This document shows, one piece after another, positions 36,465-46,138 of a DNA stretch of 64,000 nucleotides. A model generated the notes under the pieces. The model worked only from the letters and a program-made list of their open reading frames with translations. It searched no databases and had not been told where the DNA came from. A program made the translations under genes and the position numbers. Location: positions 1 to 64,000 of the forward strand of contig NZ_RJPT01000010.1 of the NCBI RefSeq assembly GCF_003943515.1, in the 5' to 3' direction. Numbering within the stretch: position 1 is the first letter of the stretch; each line of letters begins with the position of its first letter. Origin of the DNA: Streptococcus cristatus (GTDB taxonomy: Bacteria > Bacillota > Bacilli > Lactobacillales > Streptococcaceae).

Positions 36465-37295
36465 TTATCCTTTGACAGCTCCCATAGTAATCCCTTGGGT
36501 AAAGGATTTTTGGAAGATGAGGAAGACTGCTACGATTGGCACTGCCGCCAAAGCAGCACCAGCCATAATTAGACCGTAGTTGGTTGCCATCTCAGCCTGC
36601 ATGGTCGCAACCCCTAACGAAATCGTCAGATTGTTCCGCGAGGTCAACATTACGAGCTGCATGAAGTAGTCATTCCAAGTGTTGATAAAGGTGAAGATAG
36701 CCAGAGCTGCAAAGCCTGGTTTGACGATAGGAAAGGCTACACTCCAGAAGGTCCGGATTTCACCACAACCGTCAATCTTAGCTGATTCCAGAAGCTCTGT
36801 CGGGATATTTTCACTAAACTGCTTCATGAGGAAGACCCCAAAAGGCCAGCCAACTAAAGGTAAAATAACTGCCCAAAGGGTATCGTGGATTCCCATGAAA
36901 TTGACAATCCGCACTAGAGGTACTAGGACAACCTGCTTAGGCAAGGCCATAGCTGCGATAAAGATGGCAAAGAGAATCCGTTGCCCGTAAAAGCGTTTCT
37001 TAGCCAAAACGTAACCAGCTAAAGATGACGTCGCACAAACCAAGAACATGGTCGCCAGCGAAATGAAGACACTGTTCCACATCCATTGTAAAGCTGGATT
37101 TTGAACGGCTAATTGCTGGAAGTTCTCTGTTGTCGGATTTTGTGGCCACCATTGAGGCGGAATCATAATTGTATCCGGCTGAGATTTAAAAGCTCCAGTC
37201 AGAATCCAATAGAATGGAAAGACAAAGAGCACGGTCAAAAGTGCTAAAATAACAGATGAGAACACTTTAAATGAATTAAATTTTTTTGGTTTCAT
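36465..37295 (-). CDS. Sugar ABC transporter permease (MalG/SatC type)
   Basis: A 276-aa permease with six predicted helices. The cytosolic EAA loop reads ELLESAKIDGCGEIRTFWSV with the conserved Gly, which contacts the ATPase. The N-terminal LLTVLFVFPFYWILTGAFKS is typical of MalG-like subunits. It forms a pair with the upstream permease and serves the sialic-acid importer. Confidence 0.92.
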   Translation of the reverse strand: MKPKKFNSFKVFSSVILALLTVLFVFPFYWILTGAFKSQPDTIMIPPQWWPQNPTTENFQQLAVQNPALQWMWNSVFISLATMFLVCATSSLAGYVLAKKRFYGQRILFAIFIAAMALPKQVVLVPLVRIVNFMGIHDTLWAVILPLVGWPFGVFLMKQFSENIPTELLESAKIDGCGEIRTFWSVAFPIVKPGFAALAIFTFINTWNDYFMQLVMLTSRNNLTISLGVATMQAEMATNYGLIMAGAALAAVPIVAVFLIFQKSFTQGITMGAVKG

Positions 37296-37310
37296 ATCCT
37301 GCTCCTTTCT

Positions 37311-38198
37311 TTAATATTCCACATCGTTACCGAGAATCTTGAACTGAGCGAAACTGATAATCGCAATCATAATCGCCAGAAAGACTCCCATGGTGTTTGC
37401 ATAGCCATATTCAGATAGCTTGAAGGCTTTTTCATATAGATAGTACATAAGCGTACTAGTTGAGTAGTTTGGTCCACCTGATGTCAACAGCTGAATCAAG
37501 GCAAAACATTGGAATGAGTTAATAGTTGTGATGATAGCGATATAAAGTGTCGTTGGCAAAAGGCTCGGCCATTTGATTTTCCAAAAAACTTGCATCTCTG
37601 TCGCCCCATCCACACGCGCGGCCTCAACTAGAGAATTATCGATATTTCCCATAGCTGCAATGTAGAGAATAATCGGCTGACCGACAGATGTTGTCAGCAA
37701 AATAACAATGATAGCAGCCAAGGCCCACTGTTTGTCTCCCAACCAAGAAATGTTTTGGTTGATGATATGGCCAGATTTCAAAACAAAGTTCAAAATACCA
37801 GATAGGGGATCGTAGATCCACTTCCACACGACTGTCACGGCAACACTACCTGTAACAACCGGTAGGAAGAAGACAAAACGGTAGAAAGAGCGAGAAACAG
37901 CATTCATCTCATAGGTCTGTGAAGCCACAAACAAAGAGAAGAGCACAACTACCGGCACAGAGCCGATTACAATAATAACTGTATTAATGAGTGACTTAAC
38001 AAAAACTGGATCATTGAACATCCGAATGTAGTTATCAAACCCAACGAATGTAAATGAGGTCATTGTATAATTAAAGAAACTAGTGATAAATCCCATTATC
38101 ATAGGCGCCAAAACAAATACTGTAAAGAATATAAGAATTGGAGCTAAAAACGCATATGATATTAGGGTTTCTTTCATTCTGATTTTATTGACTTTCAC
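37311..38198 (-). CDS. Sugar ABC transporter permease (MalF/SatB type)
   Basis: A 295-aa permease with six helices and the EAA loop LVEAARVDGATEMQVFWKIK. The GTG at 38198 is chosen because AGAGGGG lies 9 bases upstream; a TTG seven codons earlier overlaps that site. MKETLISYAFLAPILIFFTV begins the first helix. It partners the MalG-type subunit. The gene follows the binding-protein gene across an intercistronic hairpin. Confidence 0.9.
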   Translation of the reverse strand: MKVNKIRMKETLISYAFLAPILIFFTVFVLAPMIMGFITSFFNYTMTSFTFVGFDNYIRMFNDPVFVKSLINTVIIVIGSVPVVVLFSLFVASQTYEMNAVSRSFYRFVFFLPVVTGSVAVTVVWKWIYDPLSGILNFVLKSGHIINQNISWLGDKQWALAAIIVILLTTSVGQPIILYIAAMGNIDNSLVEAARVDGATEMQVFWKIKWPSLLPTTLYIAIITTINSFQCFALIQLLTSGGPNYSTSTLMYYLYEKAFKLSEYGYANTMGVFLAIMIAIISFAQFKILGNDVEY

Positions 38199-38236
38199 AA
38201 TGAGGTACCCCTCTTTCAAGATTTTCTAACAAAATA

Positions 38237-38277
38237 CCCCTTTTTCTATTTTTAGAGACTGACAACAGAAAAAGGGG
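38237..38277 (-). promoter_or_regulatory. Intercistronic hairpin after the binding-protein gene
   Basis: CCCCTTTTTCT (38237-38247) and AGAAAAAGGGG (38267-38277) form a perfect 11-bp stem with a 19-base loop, 16 bases after the binding-protein stop. The minus strand continues TATTTTGTT. It may stabilise the upstream mRNA or partly terminate, raising binding protein over permease. Confidence 0.65.
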
Positions 38278-38293
38278 CGGATTTTAAACTTGC

Positions 38294-39661
<1,368 letters not shown>

Positions 39662-39675
39662 TTACCTGCCTATTG

Positions 39676-39715
39676 GAGAGTGGGACGGACCTATTTCATT
39701 AGGCGCCCCAGCCTC
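39676..39715 (+). repeat. 40-bp internally deleted form of the 175-bp repeat
   Basis: Begins GAGAGTGGGAC and ends CCCCAGCCTC followed by GTTTTTCC, exactly the two ends of the 175-bp repeat joined through a short centre. It lies in the 241-base gap between the binding-protein and ATPase genes, on the opposite strand to both. The rest of 39716-39854 is AT-rich with one weak inverted repeat (39819-39849) and no gene. Confidence 0.65.
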
Positions 39716-39854
39716 GTTTTTCCTGTGTTATTCCTCTGGACAAGCGTCCACCTATATTTGATTAAAATCCTAAACTTTTAAAAGTACAATCACTCCTTAT
39801 CTGTGACTTTTCTTTTATCCTAAAATAAAGTCAGTCAGTTCATTTTAGGTTGTT

Positions 39855-40991
39855 TTACAAAGTAATTCGTTTTTGAGTCTCACTATCAAACAGATGACTC
39901 TTAGGTAGTTTGAAGGTGAAGCGAAGCTTCGAACCTGGCTCCAGATAATTGGAAGCATCTACCTTGGCTGAAAACTCTTGGCTGCCCACCTTACAGTAGA
40001 GCACTGAGTCACTACCCAGCAACTCTGACACGACAACTTCCGCATCGACCACATCGCCAGGGAAAGTATCCTCTACAATCAAGTCGGCTGAGATATCCTC
40101 TGGTCGGATACCCAAAATAACTTTCTTACCTTGGTAGCCTTTTTCTGTCAAAAGCTTCTCTTGACCACCTGTCAGGGTAAGATTGAGTTGATCACCATCA
40201 GTCAGTTGATGACCAGATACCATCACTTCAAAGAAGTTCATAGCTGGACTGCCGATAAAGCCTGCAACAAACTTATTCGCTGGTTCATTGTAAAGCTCTT
40301 GCGGAGTTCCGACTTGCTCGATACGACCGATAGTCCCCGTGCCCGCTTCATTTTTCGTCGCTGACATGATAACAATGCGGTCGGCCAAGGTCATTGCCTC
40401 GGTTTGGTCGTGGGTAACGTAGATGGTTGTTGCTCCAATACGGCGGTGGATTTTGGCAATCTCAGCACGCATGGACACACGCAGTTTCGCATCCAAGTTT
40501 GACAAAGGTTCATCCATCAGGAAAACCTTGGCATCTCGGACGATGGCCCGTCCCATAGCTACCCGTTGACGTTGACCACCAGACAAGTCCGCTGGTTTGC
40601 GGTCTAGAAATTCTTTCAAACCAAGGATTTCAGCTGCTTCTTGCACCCGCTTGTCGATATCTTCCTTGCTGTACTTGCGCAGTTTCAATCCAAACGCCAT
40701 GTTGTCATAGACTGTCATGTGTGGATAGAGGGCATAGTTCTGGAAAACCATGGCAATATCACGATCCTTGGGAGCAATATCATTGACTAGTGTCTCATCG
40801 ATATAGAGCTCGCCCTCAGTGATGTCCTCCAATCCCGCAATCATACGAAGCGTTGTGGATTTCCCACATCCAGAAGGGCCAACAAAGACGATAAATTCTT
40901 TGTCTTTGATTTGCAAGTCGAAATTTTCTACAGAGTAGAAATCACTATTAGGATATTTTTTGTAGAGCTTATTTAACTTTAAGGTCGTCAT
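39855..40991 (-). CDS. msmK: Sugar ABC transporter ATPase (MsmK/UgpC type)
   Basis: A 378-aa ATPase. Walker A GPSGCGKSTT, signature LSGGQRQRVAMGRAI, Walker B KVFLMDEPLSNLDAKLR and the switch His in YVTHDQTEAMTLADR are all present. The C-terminal OB-type regulatory domain (about 235-378) contains ILGIRPEDISAD, as in MsmK and MalK. In streptococci one MsmK can energise several sugar importers. Here it sits inside the sialic-acid operon, so it may serve this importer or several. Confidence 0.92.
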   Translation of the reverse strand: MTTLKLNKLYKKYPNSDFYSVENFDLQIKDKEFIVFVGPSGCGKSTTLRMIAGLEDITEGELYIDETLVNDIAPKDRDIAMVFQNYALYPHMTVYDNMAFGLKLRKYSKEDIDKRVQEAAEILGLKEFLDRKPADLSGGQRQRVAMGRAIVRDAKVFLMDEPLSNLDAKLRVSMRAEIAKIHRRIGATTIYVTHDQTEAMTLADRIVIMSATKNEAGTGTIGRIEQVGTPQELYNEPANKFVAGFIGSPAMNFFEVMVSGHQLTDGDQLNLTLTGGQEKLLTEKGYQGKKVILGIRPEDISADLIVEDTFPGDVVDAEVVVSELLGSDSVLYCKVGSQEFSAKVDASNYLEPGSKLRFTFKLPKSHLFDSETQKRITL

Positions 40992-41005
40992 TGCTTTACC
41001 TCACT

Positions 41006-41704
41006 TTATTTTACTGCTGCAACGAAACGCTCGGTGATTTCCTTTGGTCGAGTAATGGCTCCGCCTACTACAATACCGCGGACACCCAAATCATGGATCT
41101 GCTTGGCTTGATCTGGATAGTGGATCTTGCCCTCAGCAATCACATCCACACCCGCATCACAGAGCTTCTTGACCAGTTCAAAATCTGGTCCGTCTACCTT
41201 AGGACTGTAGGACGTGTAGCCTGATAAGGTCGTACCAACAAAGTCAACGCCAGCTGCTACAGCTGCCACGCCTTCCTCAAAGGTACTAATGTCGGCCATC
41301 AGCAGTTGCTGCGGATATTTCTTCTTGACTTGGCGGATAAAGTCCTCAATCTTCAAACCATCATAGCGTTCCCGCTGGGTGCAGTCCAGAGCAATGACCT
41401 CGATATCAAGGGCAGCCAGCTCATCCACTTCCCGCATGGTCGCAGTGATAAAAGGCTCCTGTGGTGGATAGTCCCGTTTGATAATCCCGATAATCGGGAG
41501 CTTGGTTACTTCCTTAATCTCCTTGATGTCTCGCACGCTGTTGGCTCGAATACCAACTGCCCCGCCCTCTTCAGCCGCCTTGACCAAGAGAGGAATGACA
41601 CCGCCAGCCTCCGTATAGAGGGGCTCATGAGGCAGAGCTTGACAGGAAACGATAATGCCATCTTTGATTTTTGCAATTAATTGATCTTTGCTAATCTGTG
41701 ACAT
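41006..41704 (-). CDS. nanE: N-acetylmannosamine-6-phosphate 2-epimerase
   Basis: A 232-aa TIM-barrel enzyme converting ManNAc-6-P to GlcNAc-6-P. The catalytic Lys is in [12 protein letters not shown] and the catalytic Glu in [13 protein letters not shown]. The phosphate-binding segment is [18 protein letters not shown]. It is the first gene of the operon, with GGAGAGATTATTT before the ATG and a cre-overlapped promoter upstream. Confidence 0.95.
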   Translation of the reverse strand: MSQISKDQLIAKIKDGIIVSCQALPHEPLYTEAGGVIPLLVKAAEEGGAVGIRANSVRDIKEIKEVTKLPIIGIIKRDYPPQEPFITATMREVDELAALDIEVIALDCTQRERYDGLKIEDFIRQVKKKYPQQLLMADISTFEEGVAAVAAGVDFVGTTLSGYTSYSPKVDGPDFELVKKLCDAGVDVIAEGKIHYPDQAKQIHDLGVRGIVVGGAITRPKEITERFVAAVK

Positions 41705-41752
41705 AAATAATCTCTCCTTTTTCTATGTTTTCTCCGTTCTTTTTATAATGTC

Positions 41753-41781
41753 ATTATATACAAAAAATAAAGCGCTTTCAA
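41753..41781 (-). promoter_or_regulatory. nan operon promoter overlapped by a cre site
   Basis: On the minus strand TTGAAA (41776-41781) and TATAAT (41753-41758) are 17 bases apart. TGAAAGCGCTTTAT (41767-41780) is a near-perfect CcpA cre and overlaps the -35, so strong catabolite repression is expected. A distinct operator for the RpiR regulator was not identified. From 41782 to 41902 nothing else is recognised. Confidence 0.85.
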
Positions 41782-41902
41782 TAAGTTTTGAGATTTAGAT
41801 TTTAGTTTCTAAAAACCGACTTCCTTTCTTAAAAGCTGAAACTACTTTCAGGATTAGAAGTGTTTCTACAAAAAAAGTTACTATAGATTTTTGAATATTT
41901 AT

Positions 41903-41937
41903 CATAAAAAGCCTGAGATTATGCTAATCTCAGGCTT
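41903..41937 (-). terminator. Terminator after the sugar esterase gene
   Basis: AAGCCTGAGATTA (41909-41921) pairs perfectly with TAATCTCAGGCTT (41925-41937), 3-base loop. The minus strand continues TTTTTATGAT. Confidence 0.9.
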
Positions 41938-41963
41938 AGTTTCTTTCTTACTACCATCTATTT

Positions 41964-42962
41964 TTACCAGTCTTTAAAAGCTTCCAGCAAAGAAGGATGG
42001 TCAATCTTTGAACCACAAAGCCAGTTGAAGACCCTATCATTGACATAGACATTCATGGCTTCATGCTCGTACTCTGGCATGAGAAGGTGCTCCTTAGTAC
42101 ACTCCAGCCGGTTGTAAATCGCAAACTGGGTAATCGGATAACAAACATCGTCAGCCAGTCCTGTTATCATCCGCACGCTCCCTTGAATGCGGTGAGCCAT
42201 ATTTTTCACATCGATATAGGACAAGGTCTGGATAATCTCATCCTCCGTTTCGTGGAAAGGATCGTGGAATTTAAAATAACGAAAGAGCTCATCATAGGCC
42301 TCACTGGTATTGCCAATCTCCAACACCCGCCGAAAGTCTGACAAGAAAGGATAGATAGCCACTGTCTGCTTAATGCGCGGATTGAGAGCCGCTGCCACCA
42401 AAGCCAATGCTCCGCCCTGAGAAGCACCGTAACTGGATAGATGATCCTCGTCCACAAGGTCCAAACTCGCCACAATCTCAATCAAGCTGTAGATATCCAG
42501 ATAGACATCCTTATAAAAGAGACGCTCTGGTCCATCCACTGCCCCACGGATAATCTGACCCTTGACCGTATTGCCCCTTACAGGCGCTCCTCCATCCAAG
42601 GAATAGCCTGACTGGCCGCGTACATCCATAGATACAACACCATAGCCAGCAACCGTATAAGCTAGCATATCGGACCAATCCCAGCCACGCCCCATATAAC
42701 CGTGGAAATGAAAGATAATCGGAACGTTTTTACTCGATTTGGGAAGGACTATACGAGCATAGGTTCGCCCCTGATTTGTCCCCTCAAAAACTAGCTCATG
42801 GCAGGTCACCCCAGCGATTTGAAAGTCTTTTTCAATCAGCTGATAGTCCGGCAAGCCACTCAAACTGCTAATCTGATGATCCCAAAAAGCATCAAAATCT
42901 GCTGGAACTTCATCTCTGCCTCTATAATCTTTTGCTTCTGCTAATAAATCTGGATTGCGCAT
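41964..42962 (-). CDS. Acetyl xylan esterase / cephalosporin-C deacetylase family
   Basis: A 332-aa cytosolic alpha/beta hydrolase of carbohydrate esterase family 7. The nucleophile lies in YGASQGGALALVA, the catalytic Asp in TGLADDVCYP and His in PEYEHEAMNV. FHFHGYMGRGWDWSDML supplies the oxyanion region. It removes acetyl groups from imported oligosaccharides; the actual substrate, perhaps acetylated sialic acid or plant sugars, is not known. The ATG at 42962 follows GGAGGATAAG; a 19-codon extension is unlikely. Confidence 0.9.
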   Translation of the reverse strand: MRNPDLLAEAKDYRGRDEVPADFDAFWDHQISSLSGLPDYQLIEKDFQIAGVTCHELVFEGTNQGRTYARIVLPKSSKNVPIIFHFHGYMGRGWDWSDMLAYTVAGYGVVSMDVRGQSGYSLDGGAPVRGNTVKGQIIRGAVDGPERLFYKDVYLDIYSLIEIVASLDLVDEDHLSSYGASQGGALALVAAALNPRIKQTVAIYPFLSDFRRVLEIGNTSEAYDELFRYFKFHDPFHETEDEIIQTLSYIDVKNMAHRIQGSVRMITGLADDVCYPITQFAIYNRLECTKEHLLMPEYEHEAMNVYVNDRVFNWLCGSKIDHPSLLEAFKDW

Positions 42963-42985
42963 CTTATCCTCCAACAATATTGTTT

Positions 42986-43033
42986 TTTTGTAAACCCTTA
43001 CAAAATAATAGCACAGCACCTTTCCTTTTTCAA
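42986..43033 (-). promoter_or_regulatory. Esterase promoter with a palindromic operator
   Basis: On the minus strand TTGAAA (43028-43033) and TATTAT (43005-43010) are 17 bases apart. Directly downstream TTTTGTAA-ACCC-TTACAAAA (42986-43005) is a perfect 8-bp inverted repeat over the likely start, a typical repressor position. A second, 22-base perfect palindrome is centred on CTAG at 43085-43106. Confidence 0.65.
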
Positions 43034-43169
43034 TCCTTTACAATATTAAGAATTTAGTTTCTGTTTTTGCTATGATTCCTTTTCTTTTTGAAACTAGTTT
43101 CAAAAAAGCTTTCTGGCCTATCTTTTCCCTAGTTTTTTAAAAAGTCGTCTATTTCATACATTTTAAAGA

Positions 43170-43198
43170 AAGAAAAATCCCCCACTTAATGAGGGATT
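43170..43198 (-). terminator. Terminator after adhE
   Basis: AATCCCCCA (43176-43184) pairs with TGAGGGATT (43190-43198), one wobble. The minus strand continues TTTCTTTCTTT. It lies 9 bases past the adhE stop. Confidence 0.8.
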
Positions 43199-43207
43199 GA
43201 TTCTACA

Positions 43208-45862
43208 TTATTTACGACGTCCTGGACGTTCTCCGTAACCATAGTAGGCATCTGCCATGATTTCTTCCATGTCAGCTACCATTGGCAAGCGTGGGTTTGC
43301 AGGTGAACATTGGTCTTCATAAGCTAGAAGAGCGATTTCATGCAAGCTGTCTTTCCAAGCTTTTTCATCGATTCCTTGGTCTTTGAAGTTCATCTTGATA
43401 CCTACTGCAACACCCAGTTCATAAACAGCTTTAGCGTATGCTTCAACCGCTTCTTCTGGAGTTGAGTGAGGCAATCCAAGCATTTTCGCGATGTCTTGGA
43501 ATTTCTCATCAGCTTTCCAGTAGTTATACTTCGGCCATGTAGTGGTCTTAGATGGACGAGTACCATTGTAACGGATGACGTATGGAAGCAAGATTGCGTT
43601 TGTACGTCCGTGAACAGTATGGTGAACACCACCAATCTTGTGGGCCATTGAGTGACTCATACCAAGGAAGGCATTGGCGAAGGCCATACCAGCCATTGTA
43701 GACGCATTATGCATTTTTTCACGAGCTTCTGGGTCAGCTGTCTTAACAGATTTTTCCAACCATTCAAAGACAAGTTTGATAGTTTGAAGCGCAATACCGT
43801 CTGTGTAGTCGTTAGCAAAGTTTGAAGTATAGGCTTCAGTCGCGTGAGTCAAGACGTCCATACCTGTATCAGCAGCGATAAAGTCTGGAACGGATTCAAC
43901 CAAAGCAGGGTCAACAATCGCAATAGTTGGTGTCAATGAGTAGTCAGCCAGTGGATATTTGCGGTTGTTTTTCTTATCAGAGATAACGGCAAATGGTGTT
44001 ACTTCTGAACCTGTACCTGAAGTCGTTGGGATACCGATGTATTTCGCTTTCTTACCAAGTGATGGGAAGCGGAAGGCACGTTTACGGATATCCATGAATT
44101 TTTGAACCAGGTCACGGAAGTCGATTTCTGGTTGCTCGTAGAAGAGCCACATTACTTTGGCCGCGTCCATTGGAGAACCACCACCAAGAGCGATGATTGT
44201 ATCTGGTTCAAATGCTTTCATCACTTCCGCACCACGTTCTACAGTTGTGATGTCTGGATCTGGTTCAACATCTGAGAAGACTTGGATCGTTACACGGTTG
44301 CTACGGGCGTTCAATTGATCGATCACACGTTGAACAAAGCCAAGTTTTTCGATAGATTTGTCAGTAACGATCATAACGCGTTCAATATCTTCACATGTTT
44401 GAAGGTATTGGATAGAGTTGCGCTCGAAGTAAATTTTTGAAGGAACTTTAAACCATTGCATATTATTTCTACGTTTCCCTACTTTCTTGATGTTTAGAAG
44501 GTTAATAGCGCTCACGTTATCACCAACTGAGTTACGTCCATATGAACCACATCCAAGTGTCAAGGATGGAATGAAGGCATTATATACGTCCCCGATACCA
44601 CCGAAAGTAGATGGAGAGTTCCAGATAATCCGCATCGCTTTGATTTCAGTACCAAAGCGTTTAGCCAATTCTTCGTCTTTTGTATGGATAGCTGCTGAGT
44701 GACCAAGTCCGTTAAATTCAACCATTTGACGAGCTTTTTTAAGACCGTCTTCTCTATCTTCAGCTTTCAAGACAGCGATAACTGGTGACAATTTTTCGCG
44801 AGTCAATGGCTCATTTGGACCTACTTCAGCACATTCTGCAGCCAAAATGTTGGTACCTTCTGGTACTTTAAAGCCTGCTTGTTCCGCAATCCATGCAGCT
44901 GGTTTACCAACGATGCTTGCGTTTAGTTTAGCACCAGCACAGTTTTTGCTGTTTGCTTTAGCACCAAAGCAGAATTCTTCAAGAAGAGCTTTTTCTTTTT
45001 TGTTTACAAAATAAGTGTGGTATGACTTGAATTCTTCTACAAATTCGTCATAAACTTCCTTGTCAATAATCACCGCTTGCTCAGATGCGCAGACCATACC
45101 ATTGTCAAATGATTTAGACATCACGATATCATGAGCAGCTTGGCGAAGGTCAGCAGATTTTTCGATGTAAGCTGGTACGTTTCCGGCACCCACCCCAAGA
45201 GCTGGTTTTCCGCAAGAATATGCAGCTTTAACCATGGCATTACCACCAGTTGCAAGGATGGTTGCAATACCATCGTGGTTCATCAAAGCTGCTGTTGCTT
45301 CCATAGATGGCTGAGTGATCCATTGCACACAGTTTTCAGGTGCGCCAGCTGCGATTGCTGCGTCACGAACGATTTGCGCTGCGTGAGCAGATGATTCTTG
45401 AGCAGATGGGTGGAAGGCAAAAACGATTGGGTTACGTGTCTTCAAGGCAATCAATGCTTTGAAAATTGCTGTTGATGTTGGGTTCGTTGTTGGAGTGATA
45501 CCACAAATAACTCCGACAGGCTCCGCAATCTTTGTCAGTCCAGTAACAGGATCATCTTCGATAACACCAACAGTCTTCACACCACGCATGTTGTTGACAA
45601 CGTGTTCACAGGCAAAGAGGTTTTTCGTTGCCTTGTCTTCAAATACACCACGACCAGTTTCTTCAACCGCATGTTGAGCAAGGATCCCGTGCGCATCAAG
45701 AGCTGCAACTGAAGCTTTTGCTACGATGTAATCTACTTGCTCTTGATTTAGTTTTCTCATTTCTTCAAGAGCTATGAGACCTTTTTGCACTAGCTCGTCA
45801 ACATGTTTTTCAGCCGCTAGCACTTTATCTTCTTGTTCAACAGTTTTCTTCTTATCAGCCAT
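43208..45862 (-). CDS. adhE: Bifunctional acetaldehyde/alcohol dehydrogenase
   Basis: An 884-aa fermentative enzyme reducing acetyl-CoA to ethanol with two NADH. The N-terminal aldehyde dehydrogenase half has the catalytic Cys in FDNGMVCASEQAVI. The C-terminal iron alcohol dehydrogenase half has GGGSPMDAAKVMW for NAD and iron ligands in GMDVLTHATEAY and GMSHSMAHKIGGVHH. Such proteins form spirosome filaments. Upstream sites suggest control by Rex and CcpA. Monocistronic. Confidence 0.97.
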   Translation of the reverse strand: MADKKKTVEQEDKVLAAEKHVDELVQKGLIALEEMRKLNQEQVDYIVAKASVAALDAHGILAQHAVEETGRGVFEDKATKNLFACEHVVNNMRGVKTVGVIEDDPVTGLTKIAEPVGVICGITPTTNPTSTAIFKALIALKTRNPIVFAFHPSAQESSAHAAQIVRDAAIAAGAPENCVQWITQPSMEATAALMNHDGIATILATGGNAMVKAAYSCGKPALGVGAGNVPAYIEKSADLRQAAHDIVMSKSFDNGMVCASEQAVIIDKEVYDEFVEEFKSYHTYFVNKKEKALLEEFCFGAKANSKNCAGAKLNASIVGKPAAWIAEQAGFKVPEGTNILAAECAEVGPNEPLTREKLSPVIAVLKAEDREDGLKKARQMVEFNGLGHSAAIHTKDEELAKRFGTEIKAMRIIWNSPSTFGGIGDVYNAFIPSLTLGCGSYGRNSVGDNVSAINLLNIKKVGKRRNNMQWFKVPSKIYFERNSIQYLQTCEDIERVMIVTDKSIEKLGFVQRVIDQLNARSNRVTIQVFSDVEPDPDITTVERGAEVMKAFEPDTIIALGGGSPMDAAKVMWLFYEQPEIDFRDLVQKFMDIRKRAFRFPSLGKKAKYIGIPTTSGTGSEVTPFAVISDKKNNRKYPLADYSLTPTIAIVDPALVESVPDFIAADTGMDVLTHATEAYTSNFANDYTDGIALQTIKLVFEWLEKSVKTADPEAREKMHNASTMAGMAFANAFLGMSHSMAHKIGGVHHTVHGRTNAILLPYVIRYNGTRPSKTTTWPKYNYWKADEKFQDIAKMLGLPHSTPEEAVEAYAKAVYELGVAVGIKMNFKDQGIDEKAWKDSLHEIALLAYEDQCSPANPRLPMVADMEEIMADAYYGYGERPGRRK

Positions 45863-45912
45863 TATAGTCCTCCAATGGTTTCTGCCAAAAGGTTAAATAG
45901 AGATTTCAACCT

Positions 45913-45930
45913 TTGTTAATTATTTCACAA
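45913..45930 (-). promoter_or_regulatory. Rex-like operator of adhE
   Basis: On the minus strand TTGTGAAATAATTAACAA (45913-45930) matches the Rex site with one perfect half (TTGTGAAAT) and one weaker half. It lies just downstream of the -10. A further TTGTGAA half-site is at about 45980-45986. Control by NADH through Rex is inferred from known adhE regulation in related bacteria. Confidence 0.7.
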
Positions 45931-45934
45931 TATA

Positions 45935-45971
45935 ATTATACTCTATTCCTACAAATTTGTAAACACTTTCA
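45935..45971 (-). promoter_or_regulatory. adhE promoter with an overlapping cre-like site
   Basis: TTTACA (45958-45963) and TATAAT (45935-45940) are 17 bases apart on the minus strand. TGAAAGTGTTTACA (45958-45971) resembles a cre with TG in place of the central CG. The remaining upstream region to 46138 is AT-rich. Confidence 0.75.
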
Positions 45972-46082
45972 ACAAAAGTTCACAAACTTTTTATGGATTA
46001 TTTTTAAACACTGATATTTCAGGCTTTTTTACTAAATTCTATATCTATTCTCAAAAATTTCACATACTTTTCTCTAAAAATG

Positions 46083-46097
46083 TGTTAGCGCTTTCTT
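46083..46097. promoter_or_regulatory. Upstream cre-like site
   Basis: The 15-mer TGTTAGCGCTTTCTT fits the cre consensus with one mismatch when read on the minus strand. It lies about 120 bases upstream of the adhE -35 and just beyond the terminator of the acyltransferase gene, so its target would be adhE. Distance makes this uncertain. Confidence 0.45.
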
Positions 46098-46105
46098 TTT
46101 TGTTA

Positions 46106-46134
46106 TAAAATGAGCTCGGCTAAATAACCGAGCT
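46106..46134 (-). terminator. Terminator after the OatA-like gene
   Basis: AGCTCGGCT (46113-46121) pairs with AACCGAGCT (46126-46134) in the minus-strand RNA. The minus strand continues CATTTTATAAC. It is 5 bases past the stop. Confidence 0.75.
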
Positions 46135-46138
46135 AGTT

